DNA from: Methyloprofundus sp.
Lineage (GTDB): Bacteria > Pseudomonadota > Gammaproteobacteria > Methylococcales > Methylomonadaceae
Length of the DNA: 20,642 nt
Reading direction: 5' to 3'
Assembly: GCA_013138555.1 (NCBI GenBank)
Contig: WTCN01000131.1
Location: forward strand, 1-20,642
Below the pieces are notes generated by a model, which ran no database searches, was not told the origin of the DNA, and saw nothing but the letters and a program-made list of their open reading frames with translations. This document shows, piece by piece, positions 7,737 to 16,343 of this stretch. Every line of letters begins with the position of its first letter. The first letter of the stretch is position 1. Position numbers and translations under genes: made by a program.

Positions 7737-7842
7737 TGGCTAGCAACTTAAGATGGGAGATTATACATAAAGGAGTGCAAGCTTTACTTGCAAGTCAGGC
7801 AAAGCCTGACCTCCCATTGTCCCGTTTAAAATTGATAGCCCA
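7737..7842. repeat. MITE-like inverted-repeat element upstream of serS
   Basis: The left end TGGCTAGCAACTTAA (7737-7751) is echoed in inverse near 7825-7842 (GGCTATCAATTTTAA on the reverse strand), imperfectly and with one inserted base. Inside are nested stems: TGGGAG 7754-7759 with CTCCCA 7811-7816, TGCAAG with CTTGCA, and a perfect GTCAGGC 7794-7800 with GCCTGAC 7804-7810 around AAA. The 15-bp left end recurs with one mismatch at 9153-9167 beyond serS. It fills most of the 167-bp crcB-serS gap, so it may affect serS expression. Confidence 0.5.
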
Positions 7843-7866
7843 TTTTATTAAAGGTAAGTTAAAGAC

Positions 7867-9150
7867 ATGTTAGATCCTCATTTATTTAGATCAGATCTTG
7901 AATTTGTACAAGCACAGTTAAAAAGACGTGCGATTGAGTTTGATGCAGATTTTTATACTGATTTAGAAAATAGACGTAAGGCCGTTCAGGTTAAAACCCA
8001 GGAATTACAAAATGAACGTAATTCACGTTCTAAACTCATTGGTCAGGCGAAGGCAAAAGGTGAAGATGTTCAGCCCATACTAGATCAGGTGCAAGGTTTT
8101 GGTGAGCAATTAAAAGCAGCTGAAACCGAGCTTGCTGACATTCAGCAACAAATGAAGAGTCTGATGGAAGGCTTGCCAAACATCCTTGATGAATCAGTGC
8201 CTGCAGGTAATGATGAAGAGGATAATGTTGAAATGAGTCGCTGGGGAGAGTTACCTGAATTTTCTTTTGAAATAAAAGATCATGTTGATTTAGGTGCGCT
8301 ACATAAAGGGATGGACTTTGAAGTCGCGGCAAAAATTACCAGTGCCCGTTTTGTCGCGCTAAAAGGGAATATTGCCCGTTTACAACGAGCGATTATTCAG
8401 TTTATGCTGGATACGCATGGCGTTGAGCACGGTTACACTGAAACCTATGTACCTTATATTGTTAATGCAGACAGCTTGTATGGCACAGGACAGTTACCTA
8501 AATTCTCTGAAGATTTATTTAAAGTCAGCACTGACCCTGATTTATATTTAATTCCGACAGCAGAAGTGCCTGTGACTAATATCGTGCGCAATGAAATTGT
8601 TGATGCCGCCGATATGCCAGTAAAAATGGTCTGTCATACGCCTTGTTTTCGTAGTGAGGCAGGAGCTTATGGAAAAGATGTGCGCGGCCTGATTCGGCAG
8701 CATCAATTTGAAAAAGTTGAACTGGTGCAGGTTGTTAAGGCCAGTGAATCAGAGCAGGCGCATGAAGAACTGACTCAGCACGCTGAAAATATTCTAAAAA
8801 AATTAAAACTTCCGTATCGTAAGGTTTTATTGTGCTCTGGGGATACAGGTTTTTCTGCAACTAAAACCTATGATTTAGAGGTTTGGTTGCCAGCGCAGGG
8901 TAAATTTAGAGAAATTTCATCATGCAGTAATTTTAAAGACTTTCAGGCGCGTCGCTTAAAAGCTCGTTGGCGTAATCCTGAAACAGGCAAGCCTGAATTA
9001 GTGCATACTATCAATGGTTCTGGTCTAGCGGCAGGGCGTACTCTGGTTGCCATTCTGGAAAATTACCAGACAGCAGAGGGGGATATTGTCATTCCTGATG
9101 TATTGCAGTCTTATATGGGCGGTGCAAAGATTATTAATGTGAGTAAATAA
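7867..9150 (+). CDS. serS: Seryl-tRNA synthetase
   Basis: 427 residues, normal for bacterial SerRS. It charges tRNA-Ser (and tRNA-Sec where present) with serine in two ATP-dependent steps. The N-terminal region from about 30 to 105 is rich in K, E and Q and forms the long antiparallel coiled coil that grips the tRNA long variable arm. The class II catalytic core has the TAE loop (231-233, serine binding), motif 2 with FRSEAGAYGKDVRGL (261-275) and QHQFEKVE (278-285), and motif 3 GSGLAAGRTLVAILENY (384-400) with R391 for ATP. ATG 7867 gives the family start MLDPHLFR. The upstream gap is occupied by a MITE-like repeat and the downstream one by a related repeat, so serS appears to be transcribed alone. 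In E. coli serS follows rarA; here the two are about 11 kb apart. Confidence 0.97.
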   Translation: MLDPHLFRSDLEFVQAQLKRRAIEFDADFYTDLENRRKAVQVKTQELQNERNSRSKLIGQAKAKGEDVQPILDQVQGFGEQLKAAETELADIQQQMKSLMEGLPNILDESVPAGNDEEDNVEMSRWGELPEFSFEIKDHVDLGALHKGMDFEVAAKITSARFVALKGNIARLQRAIIQFMLDTHGVEHGYTETYVPYIVNADSLYGTGQLPKFSEDLFKVSTDPDLYLIPTAEVPVTNIVRNEIVDAADMPVKMVCHTPCFRSEAGAYGKDVRGLIRQHQFEKVELVQVVKASESEQAHEELTQHAENILKKLKLPYRKVLLCSGDTGFSATKTYDLEVWLPAQGKFREISSCSNFKDFQARRLKARWRNPETGKPELVHTINGSGLAAGRTLVAILENYQTAEGDIVIPDVLQSYMGGAKIINVSK

Positions 9151-9152
9151 GC

Positions 9153-9336
9153 TGGCTACCAACTTAACACGGTACAGGAGATATTTTACCGCGTAGGTTG
9201 GGCTAGCTTGTTAAGCGTCAGCGCAACAAGCTAACCCAACATTTTCGGGTATATAGGTTGGTTAATTGAATTGTTGGGTTGCCAAAAAGACGGCAACCCA
9301 ACCTACGATATTTGTTCTGTCTTAAGTACGTAGCCA
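9153..9336. repeat. MITE-like element with terminal inverted repeats downstream of serS
   Basis: TGGCTACCAACTTAA (9153-9167) is matched on the reverse strand by 9322-9336 with two mismatches, giving 15-bp terminal inverted repeats about 184 bp apart. Inside are two hairpins. GTTGGGCTAGCTTGTT 9197-9212 pairs with 9225-9240 (one mismatch). GTTGGGTTGCC 9273-9283 pairs perfectly with 9292-9302. An outer CGTAGGTTGGG 9192-9202 also pairs with 9297-9307. It starts directly after the serS stop and could end transcription from both serS and the convergent minus-strand gene. Confidence 0.6.
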
Positions 9337-9358
9337 ATTAATTTGGGATGGTATATCG

Positions 9359-10540
9359 TTATCGACTAGTGATAGAAAAACTGACGCGACGATTTTCAGC
9401 GCGTCCTTCTGGCGTTTCATTACTTGCGATAGAGCGTGTTTCGCCATAACCCTTAACGGTTAAACGCTTGGGGTTAATGCCACTTTTAACCAGATAATCC
9501 TTAACGGCCTGCGCTCTACGTTTTGAAAGACTCTGATTGTATTTTTCCGAGCCCTGACTGTCTGTGTGGCCTTCAATTTGTGCAGTCATCGTTGGGTTCT
9601 TTTGTAAAATATACACTGCATTGTAGAATAAAGCAGTATAGGCCGGTGTAATCGCTGTGCCATCAAAGGCAAATTCTACATAATTATAAGACCAGCAACC
9701 TTCGGAGTCTACTTTTGCACCGGTGGGAGTATAAGGACATTTATCGTACTCATTATCCACGCCATCACCATCTAGGTCAGTCTCGGCAACGATGGGTGTG
9801 GTGGGTGTAAATAGCATATCTTCAACAAAACTAGCCATCGCCAAGTTAGAATTCAGCTCAGTCGCACTGAAACTTTTTCCACAGCCAGAAATAGTGGATA
9901 AATCCTGTAGCACAGCTTGCCCAGCACTGTCATATTCGTTACCTACCCAGATAGTGTAGACACATAAGCGGTTGCGAAATTTACTCTCCAGAAGTTTTGC
10001 TTCAGCAAGCGTCTGGTCAGGAAACTTCTCTCCATCACTAAGAATGACGAGTGCAATATTGCCGGGCGCACTATCAAGAGCCGTGGATGAGTTGCCTATG
10101 GCTCTTTGTAACGGGCTACTACCACTCGCACACTCTGCCTGGTCAAGGACGGTTTGAAATTTACTCGCAGAATAACTTGTTATTTCCTGATTAAGTTTCG
10201 TAGTATCCCAGCCTAGGCAGTGGCCGGAGCCAAAGCTTAGCATGCCTGTCGACAGGCTTATATCGGCAGGTATGGTTTTATTTAAGCGGTACAATAGTTG
10301 CTTTTCTATATCAAATTTTGAAGCACCTGAGGAATCGCCATCATAAGCTGCATTGGTTGATGAGGATGCGTCTAAAATAGTAAATACCGTATCAGTTTTT
10401 TGTTGATAAACAACGGTTGAGTTATTTTGTGCGACTGGGGCGGGTGTGAAACTTGGGTAGTTCGTCGGTTGGGTCGTGCAGCCCGATAAAAAGGCGAGAC
10501 CAGTAACGGACACCATGGGAATAATAACTTTCTTAAGCAT
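9359..10540 (-). CDS. VWA-domain/OmpA-family peptidoglycan-associated lipoprotein
   Basis: 393 residues from ATG 10540. The longer GTG start at 10582 would bury the signal peptide. Residues 1-20 and the lipobox LSGC21 mark a lipoprotein; Thr follows the Cys, which favours outer-membrane sorting. A von Willebrand A domain (about 50-245) has the MIDAS motif DASSS (57-61) and LSDGE (about 167-171). A short calcium-type repeat, DLDGDGVD (255-262), and DKCPYTPTGAKVD follow, as in OmpA proteins with thrombospondin-3-like linkers. The C-terminal OmpA domain (about 285-393) has the peptidoglycan site: IEGHTD (322-327, D327) and RAENRRV (380-386). It probably tethers the outer membrane to the wall and displays a metal-dependent adhesion domain in the periplasm. 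The partner is unknown. It is monocistronic, convergent with serS, and has a weak AGAGAAG ribosome binding site. Confidence 0.9.
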   Translation of the reverse strand: MLKKVIIPMVSVTGLAFLSGCTTQPTNYPSFTPAPVAQNNSTVVYQQKTDTVFTILDASSSTNAAYDGDSSGASKFDIEKQLLYRLNKTIPADISLSTGMLSFGSGHCLGWDTTKLNQEITSYSASKFQTVLDQAECASGSSPLQRAIGNSSTALDSAPGNIALVILSDGEKFPDQTLAEAKLLESKFRNRLCVYTIWVGNEYDSAGQAVLQDLSTISGCGKSFSATELNSNLAMASFVEDMLFTPTTPIVAETDLDGDGVDNEYDKCPYTPTGAKVDSEGCWSYNYVEFAFDGTAITPAYTALFYNAVYILQKNPTMTAQIEGHTDSQGSEKYNQSLSKRRAQAVKDYLVKSGINPKRLTVKGYGETRSIASNETPEGRAENRRVSFSITSR

Positions 10541-10678
10541 AGGCTTCTCTGGAAAAAAATAAGTTAAACTACATTCTAACACTATTACTTTTTAAGCATA
10601 TACTATCAGTAGCTTTTAAGTGTTATAAATTCGTAAAAAACGCCATTATTCTCCAGGTATTTAAACAGGCGTGAAAAA

Positions 10679-10848
10679 AGGCATCTTTCATATAGAGCCC
10701 AAAGTAGTTTACACTTTTTTAGAGTAAGCTAGTGTCATTCCTGCATGCTAGAAGGAATCTTGCGTATACGCAGAGATTCCCGATAAAACCACTCGGGAAT
10801 GACGGGGATAATAAAAAGGAAGTGTAAACTACCCAATGAAAGATGCCT
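10679..10848. repeat. 170-bp nested palindromic element upstream of parC
   Basis: Four inverted-repeat pairs nest around one centre: AGGCATCTTTCAT 10679-10691 with 10836-10848 (13/13); GTAGTTTACACTT 10704-10716 with 10820-10832 (13/13); GTCATTCC 10734-10741 with GGAATGAC 10796-10803; and GGAATCT 10754-10760 with AGATTCC 10774-10780. The central 12-bp palindrome TGCGTATACGCA is at 10761-10772. The whole segment could fold into one long interrupted stem. It carries no ORF and looks like a MITE or large dispersed repeat. Confidence 0.7.
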
Positions 10849-11025
10849 GAAAAAAGCTGTTTTTTACTCGGTTATCTAACATCCATTAGGAAGGGCAGAG
10901 CAAGAAACTTCGGATATTATTTTATCTTCGCTGCCAATGTTATAAAATTCACGTTTCTAAGCGCTGCACAATAAGATAATATAGTCTTTATATTTTTTAA
11001 TCATCAAATACAACAAGCACACTAC
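10849..11025 (+). other. AT-rich parC leader without a recognisable gene
   Basis: The full gene-free stretch between the lipoprotein start and parC is 10541-11025. Apart from the nested palindrome, its last 177 bp are AT-rich. I see no ORF with a credible start and no RNA element. TTATAAAAT near 10939 is a possible -10 region for parC, but no convincing -35 box lies at the right distance. No Shine-Dalgarno sequence precedes the parC ATG. Confidence 0.4.
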
Positions 11026-13260
11026 ATGGGTATTCAGGATAATTTTGAACAACTCCCTTTAAAGGATTTTACTGAAAAAGCGTATCTGGATTATTCCATG
11101 TACGTTATTTTAGACCGCGCACTGCCGCATATTGGCGACGGCTTGAAGCCTGTACAGCGACGTATTGTCTATGCCATGTCTGAATTAGGCTTGAGTGCAA
11201 TATCAAAACATAAAAAGTCAGCACGAACGGTGGGGGATGTTTTAGGTAAGTACCACCCACATGGGGATACTGCCTGTTATGAAGCGATGGTCTTAATGGC
11301 GCAGCCTTTTTCTTATCGTTATCCTTTAGTGGATGGGCAAGGTAATTGGGGTTCACCTGATGACCCTAAATCTTTTGCAGCGATGCGTTACACGGAGTCA
11401 CGCCTGACAGCCTATGCGCAAACTTTACTGAAAGAGCTAGGGCAGGGAACGGTTGACTGGAATGATAACTTTGATGGGACTTTAAAAGAACCGTCGATAT
11501 TACCGGCTAGGTTACCTAATATTTTATTAAATGGCACGATGGGGATTGCGGTGGGTATGGCAACTGATATTCCTCCACATAACTTACGTGAAGTGGCGAA
11601 TGCCTGTGTGCATTTGCTGGATACGCCTGATGCAAGCCTAGAAGATATTCTCAGCTTTATTCAGGGGCCTGACTATCCGACAGATGCAGAAATTATCAGT
11701 AGCCGTGAAGATATACAGAAAATTTATATTAATGGCAATGGTTCAGTGCGTATGCGTGCAAAGTATGAATTGGAAGAGCAGAATATTGTGATTACTGCTT
11801 TGCCGCATCAGGTGTCGGGGGCAAAATTACTGGAGCAGATAGCGGCACAAATGCAGGCAAAAAAACTGCCTATGATTGAGGACTTAAGAGACGAGTCTGA
11901 CCATGAAAATCCAACGCGATTAGTGGTGATGCCGAGATCAAAACGGACTGATGTGGATGCCATTATGTCGCATTTATTTGCCACCACGGACTTGGAAAGA
12001 ACTTATCGCGTTAACTTGAATATGATTGGCCTGAATGGACGGCCAAAAGTAAAAGGCTTGCGTGATATTTTGGTCGAATGGTTGAGTTTTCGAACTGAAA
12101 CCGTGCGCCGTCGATTACAGTATCGCCTGGATAAGGTTCTGGCACGCTTGCATATTTTGGAAGGGTTATTGGTTGCTTTTCTGAATATTGATGACGTGAT
12201 TGCGATTATTCGTAGTGAAGATAATCCTAAGCCTGTATTAATGGCGCGTTTTGCTATTAGCGATACGCAGGCTGAAGCGATTTTAGACTTAAAATTGCGT
12301 CATCTAGCGAAGCTTGAAGAAGTAGCGATTAAAGGAGAGCAGGCTGAGTTAGAAAAAGAGCGAAAAGGTTTGCAAAAAACGCTAGGCTCACCGCGCTTAC
12401 TCAACCGCTTAATCAGAAAAGAACTTATAGAGGATGCAGACAAATACGGGAATGAGCGCCGCTCTTTTATTGTTGAGCGTGATGTCGCACAGGCTCTAAG
12501 TGCCACTGCCTTGATTAGCAATGAGCCAGTGACCATCGTATTATCACAGAAGGGCTGGATACGTGCGGCTAAGGGGCATGAAATCGATGCGGAAGGTTTA
12601 AACTATCGGTCAGGCGATGCTTATCTGGATTCTGTTATGGGACGTACCACGCAACCGGTATTTATCATGGATTCGACGGGGCGCGCGTATATGACTGCAA
12701 CGCATGACTTACCGTCGGCACGGAGTCAGGGTGAGCCTTTGACCGGGCGTTTAAAGCCACCGGCAGGTTCTTTGTTTACCCACTTACTGGCAGGCCATGA
12801 AGATGATTACTTACTGATGGCCAGTGATGCAGGGTATGGGTTCAGGGTACAATTAAAAGAATTGGTTTCTAAAAATAAAGCAGGTAAAGCGATGGTGACG
12901 CTACCTGCGGGCGCGCAGTTACTGACACCAGTACCTGTGCCTAATGGCAGTGATTTAATTGCGGTGGTGACTTTACAGGGGCGGTTACTGGTTTTTCCGG
13001 CAACCGCTTTGCCTGCGCTAACGAAAGGTAAAGGTAATAAGCTGATACAGATTCCCACTGCTGATTTAAAGTCGGGAGTTGATAAAGTGGTTGCTATTAC
13101 CGTGATTGCTGAAAATGCACCCTTGAGACTTATTTCAGGAAAGCGTACCTTGACTCTGAAACCCATTGATCTGGGGAATTATCTAGGGGTAAGAGCGAAA
13201 CGTGGACATGGTTTACCCAGAGGATTCCAGCGCGTCGATAAACTGATGGCTGTCGAATAA
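11026..13260 (+). CDS. parC: DNA topoisomerase IV subunit A
   Basis: 744 residues, close to E. coli ParC (752). With ParE it decatenates daughter chromosomes and relaxes supercoils. The N-terminal breakage-reunion domain is nearly identical to known ParC around HPHGDTACYEAMVLMAQPF (77-95) and AAMRYTESRL (118-127). Y122 is the residue that attacks DNA. The quinolone-determining region has T82 where E. coli has S80, and E86 where it has E84. The C-terminal ~250 residues form the divergent beta-pinwheel. No clear GyrA box is present, which supports ParC over GyrA. parE is not in the window. mrcB begins 3 bp after the stop, so parC heads a parC-mrcB-lolA operon. A GTP-independent upstream start was not needed: ATG 11026 gives the family N-terminus. 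Confidence 0.95.
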   Translation: MGIQDNFEQLPLKDFTEKAYLDYSMYVILDRALPHIGDGLKPVQRRIVYAMSELGLSAISKHKKSARTVGDVLGKYHPHGDTACYEAMVLMAQPFSYRYPLVDGQGNWGSPDDPKSFAAMRYTESRLTAYAQTLLKELGQGTVDWNDNFDGTLKEPSILPARLPNILLNGTMGIAVGMATDIPPHNLREVANACVHLLDTPDASLEDILSFIQGPDYPTDAEIISSREDIQKIYINGNGSVRMRAKYELEEQNIVITALPHQVSGAKLLEQIAAQMQAKKLPMIEDLRDESDHENPTRLVVMPRSKRTDVDAIMSHLFATTDLERTYRVNLNMIGLNGRPKVKGLRDILVEWLSFRTETVRRRLQYRLDKVLARLHILEGLLVAFLNIDDVIAIIRSEDNPKPVLMARFAISDTQAEAILDLKLRHLAKLEEVAIKGEQAELEKERKGLQKTLGSPRLLNRLIRKELIEDADKYGNERRSFIVERDVAQALSATALISNEPVTIVLSQKGWIRAAKGHEIDAEGLNYRSGDAYLDSVMGRTTQPVFIMDSTGRAYMTATHDLPSARSQGEPLTGRLKPPAGSLFTHLLAGHEDDYLLMASDAGYGFRVQLKELVSKNKAGKAMVTLPAGAQLLTPVPVPNGSDLIAVVTLQGRLLVFPATALPALTKGKGNKLIQIPTADLKSGVDKVVAITVIAENAPLRLISGKRTLTLKPIDLGNYLGVRAKRGHGLPRGFQRVDKLMAVE

Positions 13261-13263
13261 TCA

Positions 13264-15687
13264 ATGACTGAAATTAAAAAGCCCAAAAAGCCTGCTACAA
13301 CTGGCAGGCCTGCAAAATCAGTAAAAAAAGCGGCTCCCGTCAAGCGTAAGCCTAGGGCGAAAGCGGCAGCCAAGGGAAAACAAAAGCCTTCTTTAGTCAA
13401 CAGAATATGGTCTTTGCTTAAAATCCCTTTACTAAAATTTTGTGCTGTTTTTGTGTTTGTCTTTGTCTGTTATCTGGGCTATCTGGATTATACCGTGCGC
13501 GAGCAGTTTGAAGGTAAGCGCTGGTCAATTCCAGCGCGTGTCTACGCCAGCCCGGTAGAAATTTATGCTGGCTTAAAGATGAATACTCAGCAGTTATTAG
13601 TGCTGTTGAAAAAACTTCATTATCGCTCTGATGCCGGGCTATCTTCACAGGCAAGGTATGCCGTAAAATCGGGTGCTATTAGCCTGAAAACACGCCAGTT
13701 TGTCTTCTGGGACAAAGCTCAGGAAGTGCAACATATCCGTATTAGTTTCTCGAATACTGAAGTGCGCTCTATTACTGATGTAGAAACGGGGCGGGAACTG
13801 ACGATTGTACGCCTTGACCCCGTACAGATTGGAAGTTTTTATCCGGCACATAAAGAAGACAGGGTTTTAGTCAGGCTGGAAGACGTGCCAGAAACTTTAG
13901 TGCAAGGCTTGCTGGCAACAGAAGACCGTGATTTTTACCAGCATATCGGTATTTCTTTTAAAGGTATTGTGCGTGCGATGTGGGTCAATCTGCGTGAAGG
14001 TAAATTGGTACAGGGCGGGAGTACCATTACCCAGCAGTTAGTGAAGAACTTCTATCTCACCTCTGAACGTAGCTTAAAGCGAAAAATAAATGAAGCCTTT
14101 ATGGCGCTCATTTTAGAGGCTCGTTTTAGTAAAGACGAGATTTTAGAAGCCTATTTAAATGAGGTCTATCTCGGTCAGGATGGCGCGCATGCGATACATG
14201 GGTTTGGTCTGGCCAGTGAGTTTTATTTTTCCAGACCTCTCAATAAATTACCTTTAGATAAAGTGGCTGCCTTGATTGCTTTAGTACGAGGGCCAACTTA
14301 TTATGATTTACGTAGAAAACCTGAGCGTGCCTTAAAACGTCGTAATCTGGTTTTAGAAGAGATGTTTGCACAAGGTGATATTAATGTCCAGCAGCTCAAA
14401 CAGGCGCAACAAACATCATTGAATGTGATGCCTTTTGCACATCGCCCTGCTAATCGGTATCCGGCTTTTATTGAATTGGTCAAAGGTCAATTACGTCAGG
14501 AATACGATGAAACAGATCTTACCTCGGAAGGGCTTAGTATTTTTACCACATTGGATACCAAAGTACAGGATGCTTTGGAAGCCAGTATTAAACAGCAATT
14601 AGCTAAAATTGAGCAACAGCGTAAGCGTGCTAAAAATCTGCAAACAGCGGCTATTGTTACGCGTAAAGAAAGCGGGGAAATTGTTGCTTTAGCAGGGGGG
14701 CGAGATAGTCAGCAAGTTGGCTTTAACCGAGCATTGAATGCGATTCGTCCGATAGGCTCATTGATCAAGCCTATCGTGTATTTAACGGCTTTGGAATACC
14801 CTGAAAAATATACCTTGATTACGCCTGTCAGTGATAGAAAAGTTAAAATAAAAGCTGAAAAAGGTAAAACCTGGAGCCCTGGAAATTATGACAACAAAGA
14901 GCATGGTGATGTTGCTTTTTATTCAGCATTAGTGCATTCCTATAATCTGGCAACGGTGCGTATAGGGATGGATATTGGTGTTGGCAGAATTGCCAAAACA
15001 TTGCGTGATACCGGGGTAAACGGGCCGATTAATTTATTTCCTTCCATGTTGTTAGGTGCTTTACCCTTGAGTCCTTTTGAAGTGACACAAATGTATCAGA
15101 CATTGGCAGGGGATGGTTTTGCCATGCCACTACGTTCTATTAATGCGGTGCTGGCAACAGACGGAGAGCTGTTACAGCGCTATCCTTATGCCATTCGGCA
15201 AACATTAGACCCTGCGGCGACTTACCTGACCAACTGGGCATTACAGAAAGTGATGAGCGAGGGAACGGGGCGTTCAGCGTATCAGGTACTCGCTAAGGAT
15301 ATGATTGTTGCGGGTAAAACCGGAACGACCAATGATTTGAGAGATAGCTGGTTTGCTGGCTATACGGGAGATTATCTGGCTGTGTTCTGGGTCGGGCGTG
15401 ATGATAATAAACCAGCAGGTGTTGCGGGTGCGAGTGGTGCATTAAAATTGTGGACGGCATTAATGCAACAGGTTGCAACACAGCCTGTGCTATTATCCAT
15501 GCCAGATTCTGTGACATCGCTGTGGATTGATACAGCAACGGGTTTAAAGGCAAATGAACTCTGCTCAGATGTCGTTGCCTACCCCTTTGTACGAGGAACC
15601 GGACCGACTGAAGATGCACCGTGTGTGGGAACACCGATGAATAAAGTAAAGTCCTGGCTTAATGATTTTAAAGAGGAAAATTTTTAA
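13264..15687 (+). CDS. mrcB: Bifunctional penicillin-binding protein 1b (class A PBP)
   Basis: 807 residues. A Lys/Arg/Pro-rich cytoplasmic tail (1-48) and one membrane helix (about 54-74) are followed by a UB2H-like region beginning RVYASPVEIYAG (92-103), the docking site for activator LpoB in E. coli. The GT51 glycosyltransferase domain has catalytic E220 in ATEDRDFYQH, GGSTITQQLVKN (251-262), RKINE (273-277) and EAYLNEVYLG (295-304). The transpeptidase domain has S499-LIK (SXXK nucleophile), SYN (559-561) and KTGT (685-688). The enzyme polymerises lipid II into glycan strands and cross-links them at the inner membrane. UB2H plus GT51 plus transpeptidase favours PBP1b over PBP1a. It is translationally tied to parC (3-bp gap) and to lolA (1-bp overlap). 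No LpoB gene is seen here. Confidence 0.93.
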   Translation: MTEIKKPKKPATTGRPAKSVKKAAPVKRKPRAKAAAKGKQKPSLVNRIWSLLKIPLLKFCAVFVFVFVCYLGYLDYTVREQFEGKRWSIPARVYASPVEIYAGLKMNTQQLLVLLKKLHYRSDAGLSSQARYAVKSGAISLKTRQFVFWDKAQEVQHIRISFSNTEVRSITDVETGRELTIVRLDPVQIGSFYPAHKEDRVLVRLEDVPETLVQGLLATEDRDFYQHIGISFKGIVRAMWVNLREGKLVQGGSTITQQLVKNFYLTSERSLKRKINEAFMALILEARFSKDEILEAYLNEVYLGQDGAHAIHGFGLASEFYFSRPLNKLPLDKVAALIALVRGPTYYDLRRKPERALKRRNLVLEEMFAQGDINVQQLKQAQQTSLNVMPFAHRPANRYPAFIELVKGQLRQEYDETDLTSEGLSIFTTLDTKVQDALEASIKQQLAKIEQQRKRAKNLQTAAIVTRKESGEIVALAGGRDSQQVGFNRALNAIRPIGSLIKPIVYLTALEYPEKYTLITPVSDRKVKIKAEKGKTWSPGNYDNKEHGDVAFYSALVHSYNLATVRIGMDIGVGRIAKTLRDTGVNGPINLFPSMLLGALPLSPFEVTQMYQTLAGDGFAMPLRSINAVLATDGELLQRYPYAIRQTLDPAATYLTNWALQKVMSEGTGRSAYQVLAKDMIVAGKTGTTNDLRDSWFAGYTGDYLAVFWVGRDDNKPAGVAGASGALKLWTALMQQVATQPVLLSMPDSVTSLWIDTATGLKANELCSDVVAYPFVRGTGPTEDAPCVGTPMNKVKSWLNDFKEENF

Positions 15688-16304
15688 TGAAAAAAATAAT
15701 AGCGGTGATGATAGTGCTATTTTCTGTCAATGTTTATGCTGAGTCATCGGCCCTACAAAAGCTGGAAAGTTTTATTGCTCGGGCAAAAAACTTGCAGGCT
15801 GAATTTACCCAGACATCACTCGATGAAGGGGGGAGAACGATGCAAACCAGTCATGGAGTTTTTTATTTACAGCAACCGGGTAAATTTCGCTGGAATTACC
15901 AGCAGCCTTATGCACAGCAAATTGTTTCCAAAGATGGTAAGGTTTGGTTTTATGATGCGGATTTAGAACAGGTTATTATAAAAAAAATAGATCAATCGAT
16001 TGGTGATACGCCAGCTTTATTATTAAGTGGCAGTGTTAATTTAAATGCTAAATATAGCATTACGAGTCAAGGTTTGAAACAAGGTCTGGAATGGATACGA
16101 TTGTCACCTAAAAGTTCTCAGAGTAGTTTCAAGTATATTTTAGTAGGTCTAAAAAATGATGTGCTTTATGGTATGGAGTTGAGTGATAATTTTGGCCAGT
16201 TAACGCGGATTATTTTTTCTGATGTTAAGGTGCCTGCTACATTGGAACCTGGTTTATTTGACTTTGTTGCGCCTGAGGGGACGGATGTGTTTGAGGGGTT
16301 ATGA
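15687..16304 (+). CDS. lolA: Outer-membrane lipoprotein carrier protein LolA
   Basis: 205 residues. The Sec signal peptide MKKIIAVMIVLFSVNVYA is cleaved after A18, giving a periplasmic protein. LolA takes lipoproteins from LolCDE at the inner membrane and hands them to LolB. The mature part has family hallmarks: LQAEFTQTSLDE, GVFYLQQPGKFRWNY (with the conserved Arg), VSKDGKVWFYD and the strand-rich incomplete barrel. The start overlaps the mrcB stop by one base (TAATG) and has AAGAGGAAAA upstream, so the two are translationally coupled. In many gammaproteobacteria rarA follows lolA. Here a ~4-kb AT-rich block intervenes before the rarA start. The carrier's client, the VWA/OmpA lipoprotein, is encoded in the same window, but that link is not specific. 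Confidence 0.94.
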   Translation: MKKIIAVMIVLFSVNVYAESSALQKLESFIARAKNLQAEFTQTSLDEGGRTMQTSHGVFYLQQPGKFRWNYQQPYAQQIVSKDGKVWFYDADLEQVIIKKIDQSIGDTPALLLSGSVNLNAKYSITSQGLKQGLEWIRLSPKSSQSSFKYILVGLKNDVLYGMELSDNFGQLTRIIFSDVKVPATLEPGLFDFVAPEGTDVFEGL

Positions 16305-16343
16305 TGTTATTATTGATGAATTTGTAATGATTGGGAGGGTGAT

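Noticed and set aside
10541..10582. Longer GTG start for the VWA/OmpA lipoprotein
   Set aside because: It would place 14 residues ahead of a perfect lipoprotein signal peptide; ATG 10540 gives the normal layout.
7737..10848. CRISPR array or prophage remnant in the repeat-rich gaps
   Set aside because: The repeats are inverted, few and not regularly spaced, and no phage or cas genes are present.
11105..15634. Several antisense open frames inside parC and mrcB
   Set aside because: They lie opposite strongly conserved coding sequence, lack ribosome binding sites and resemble no protein.
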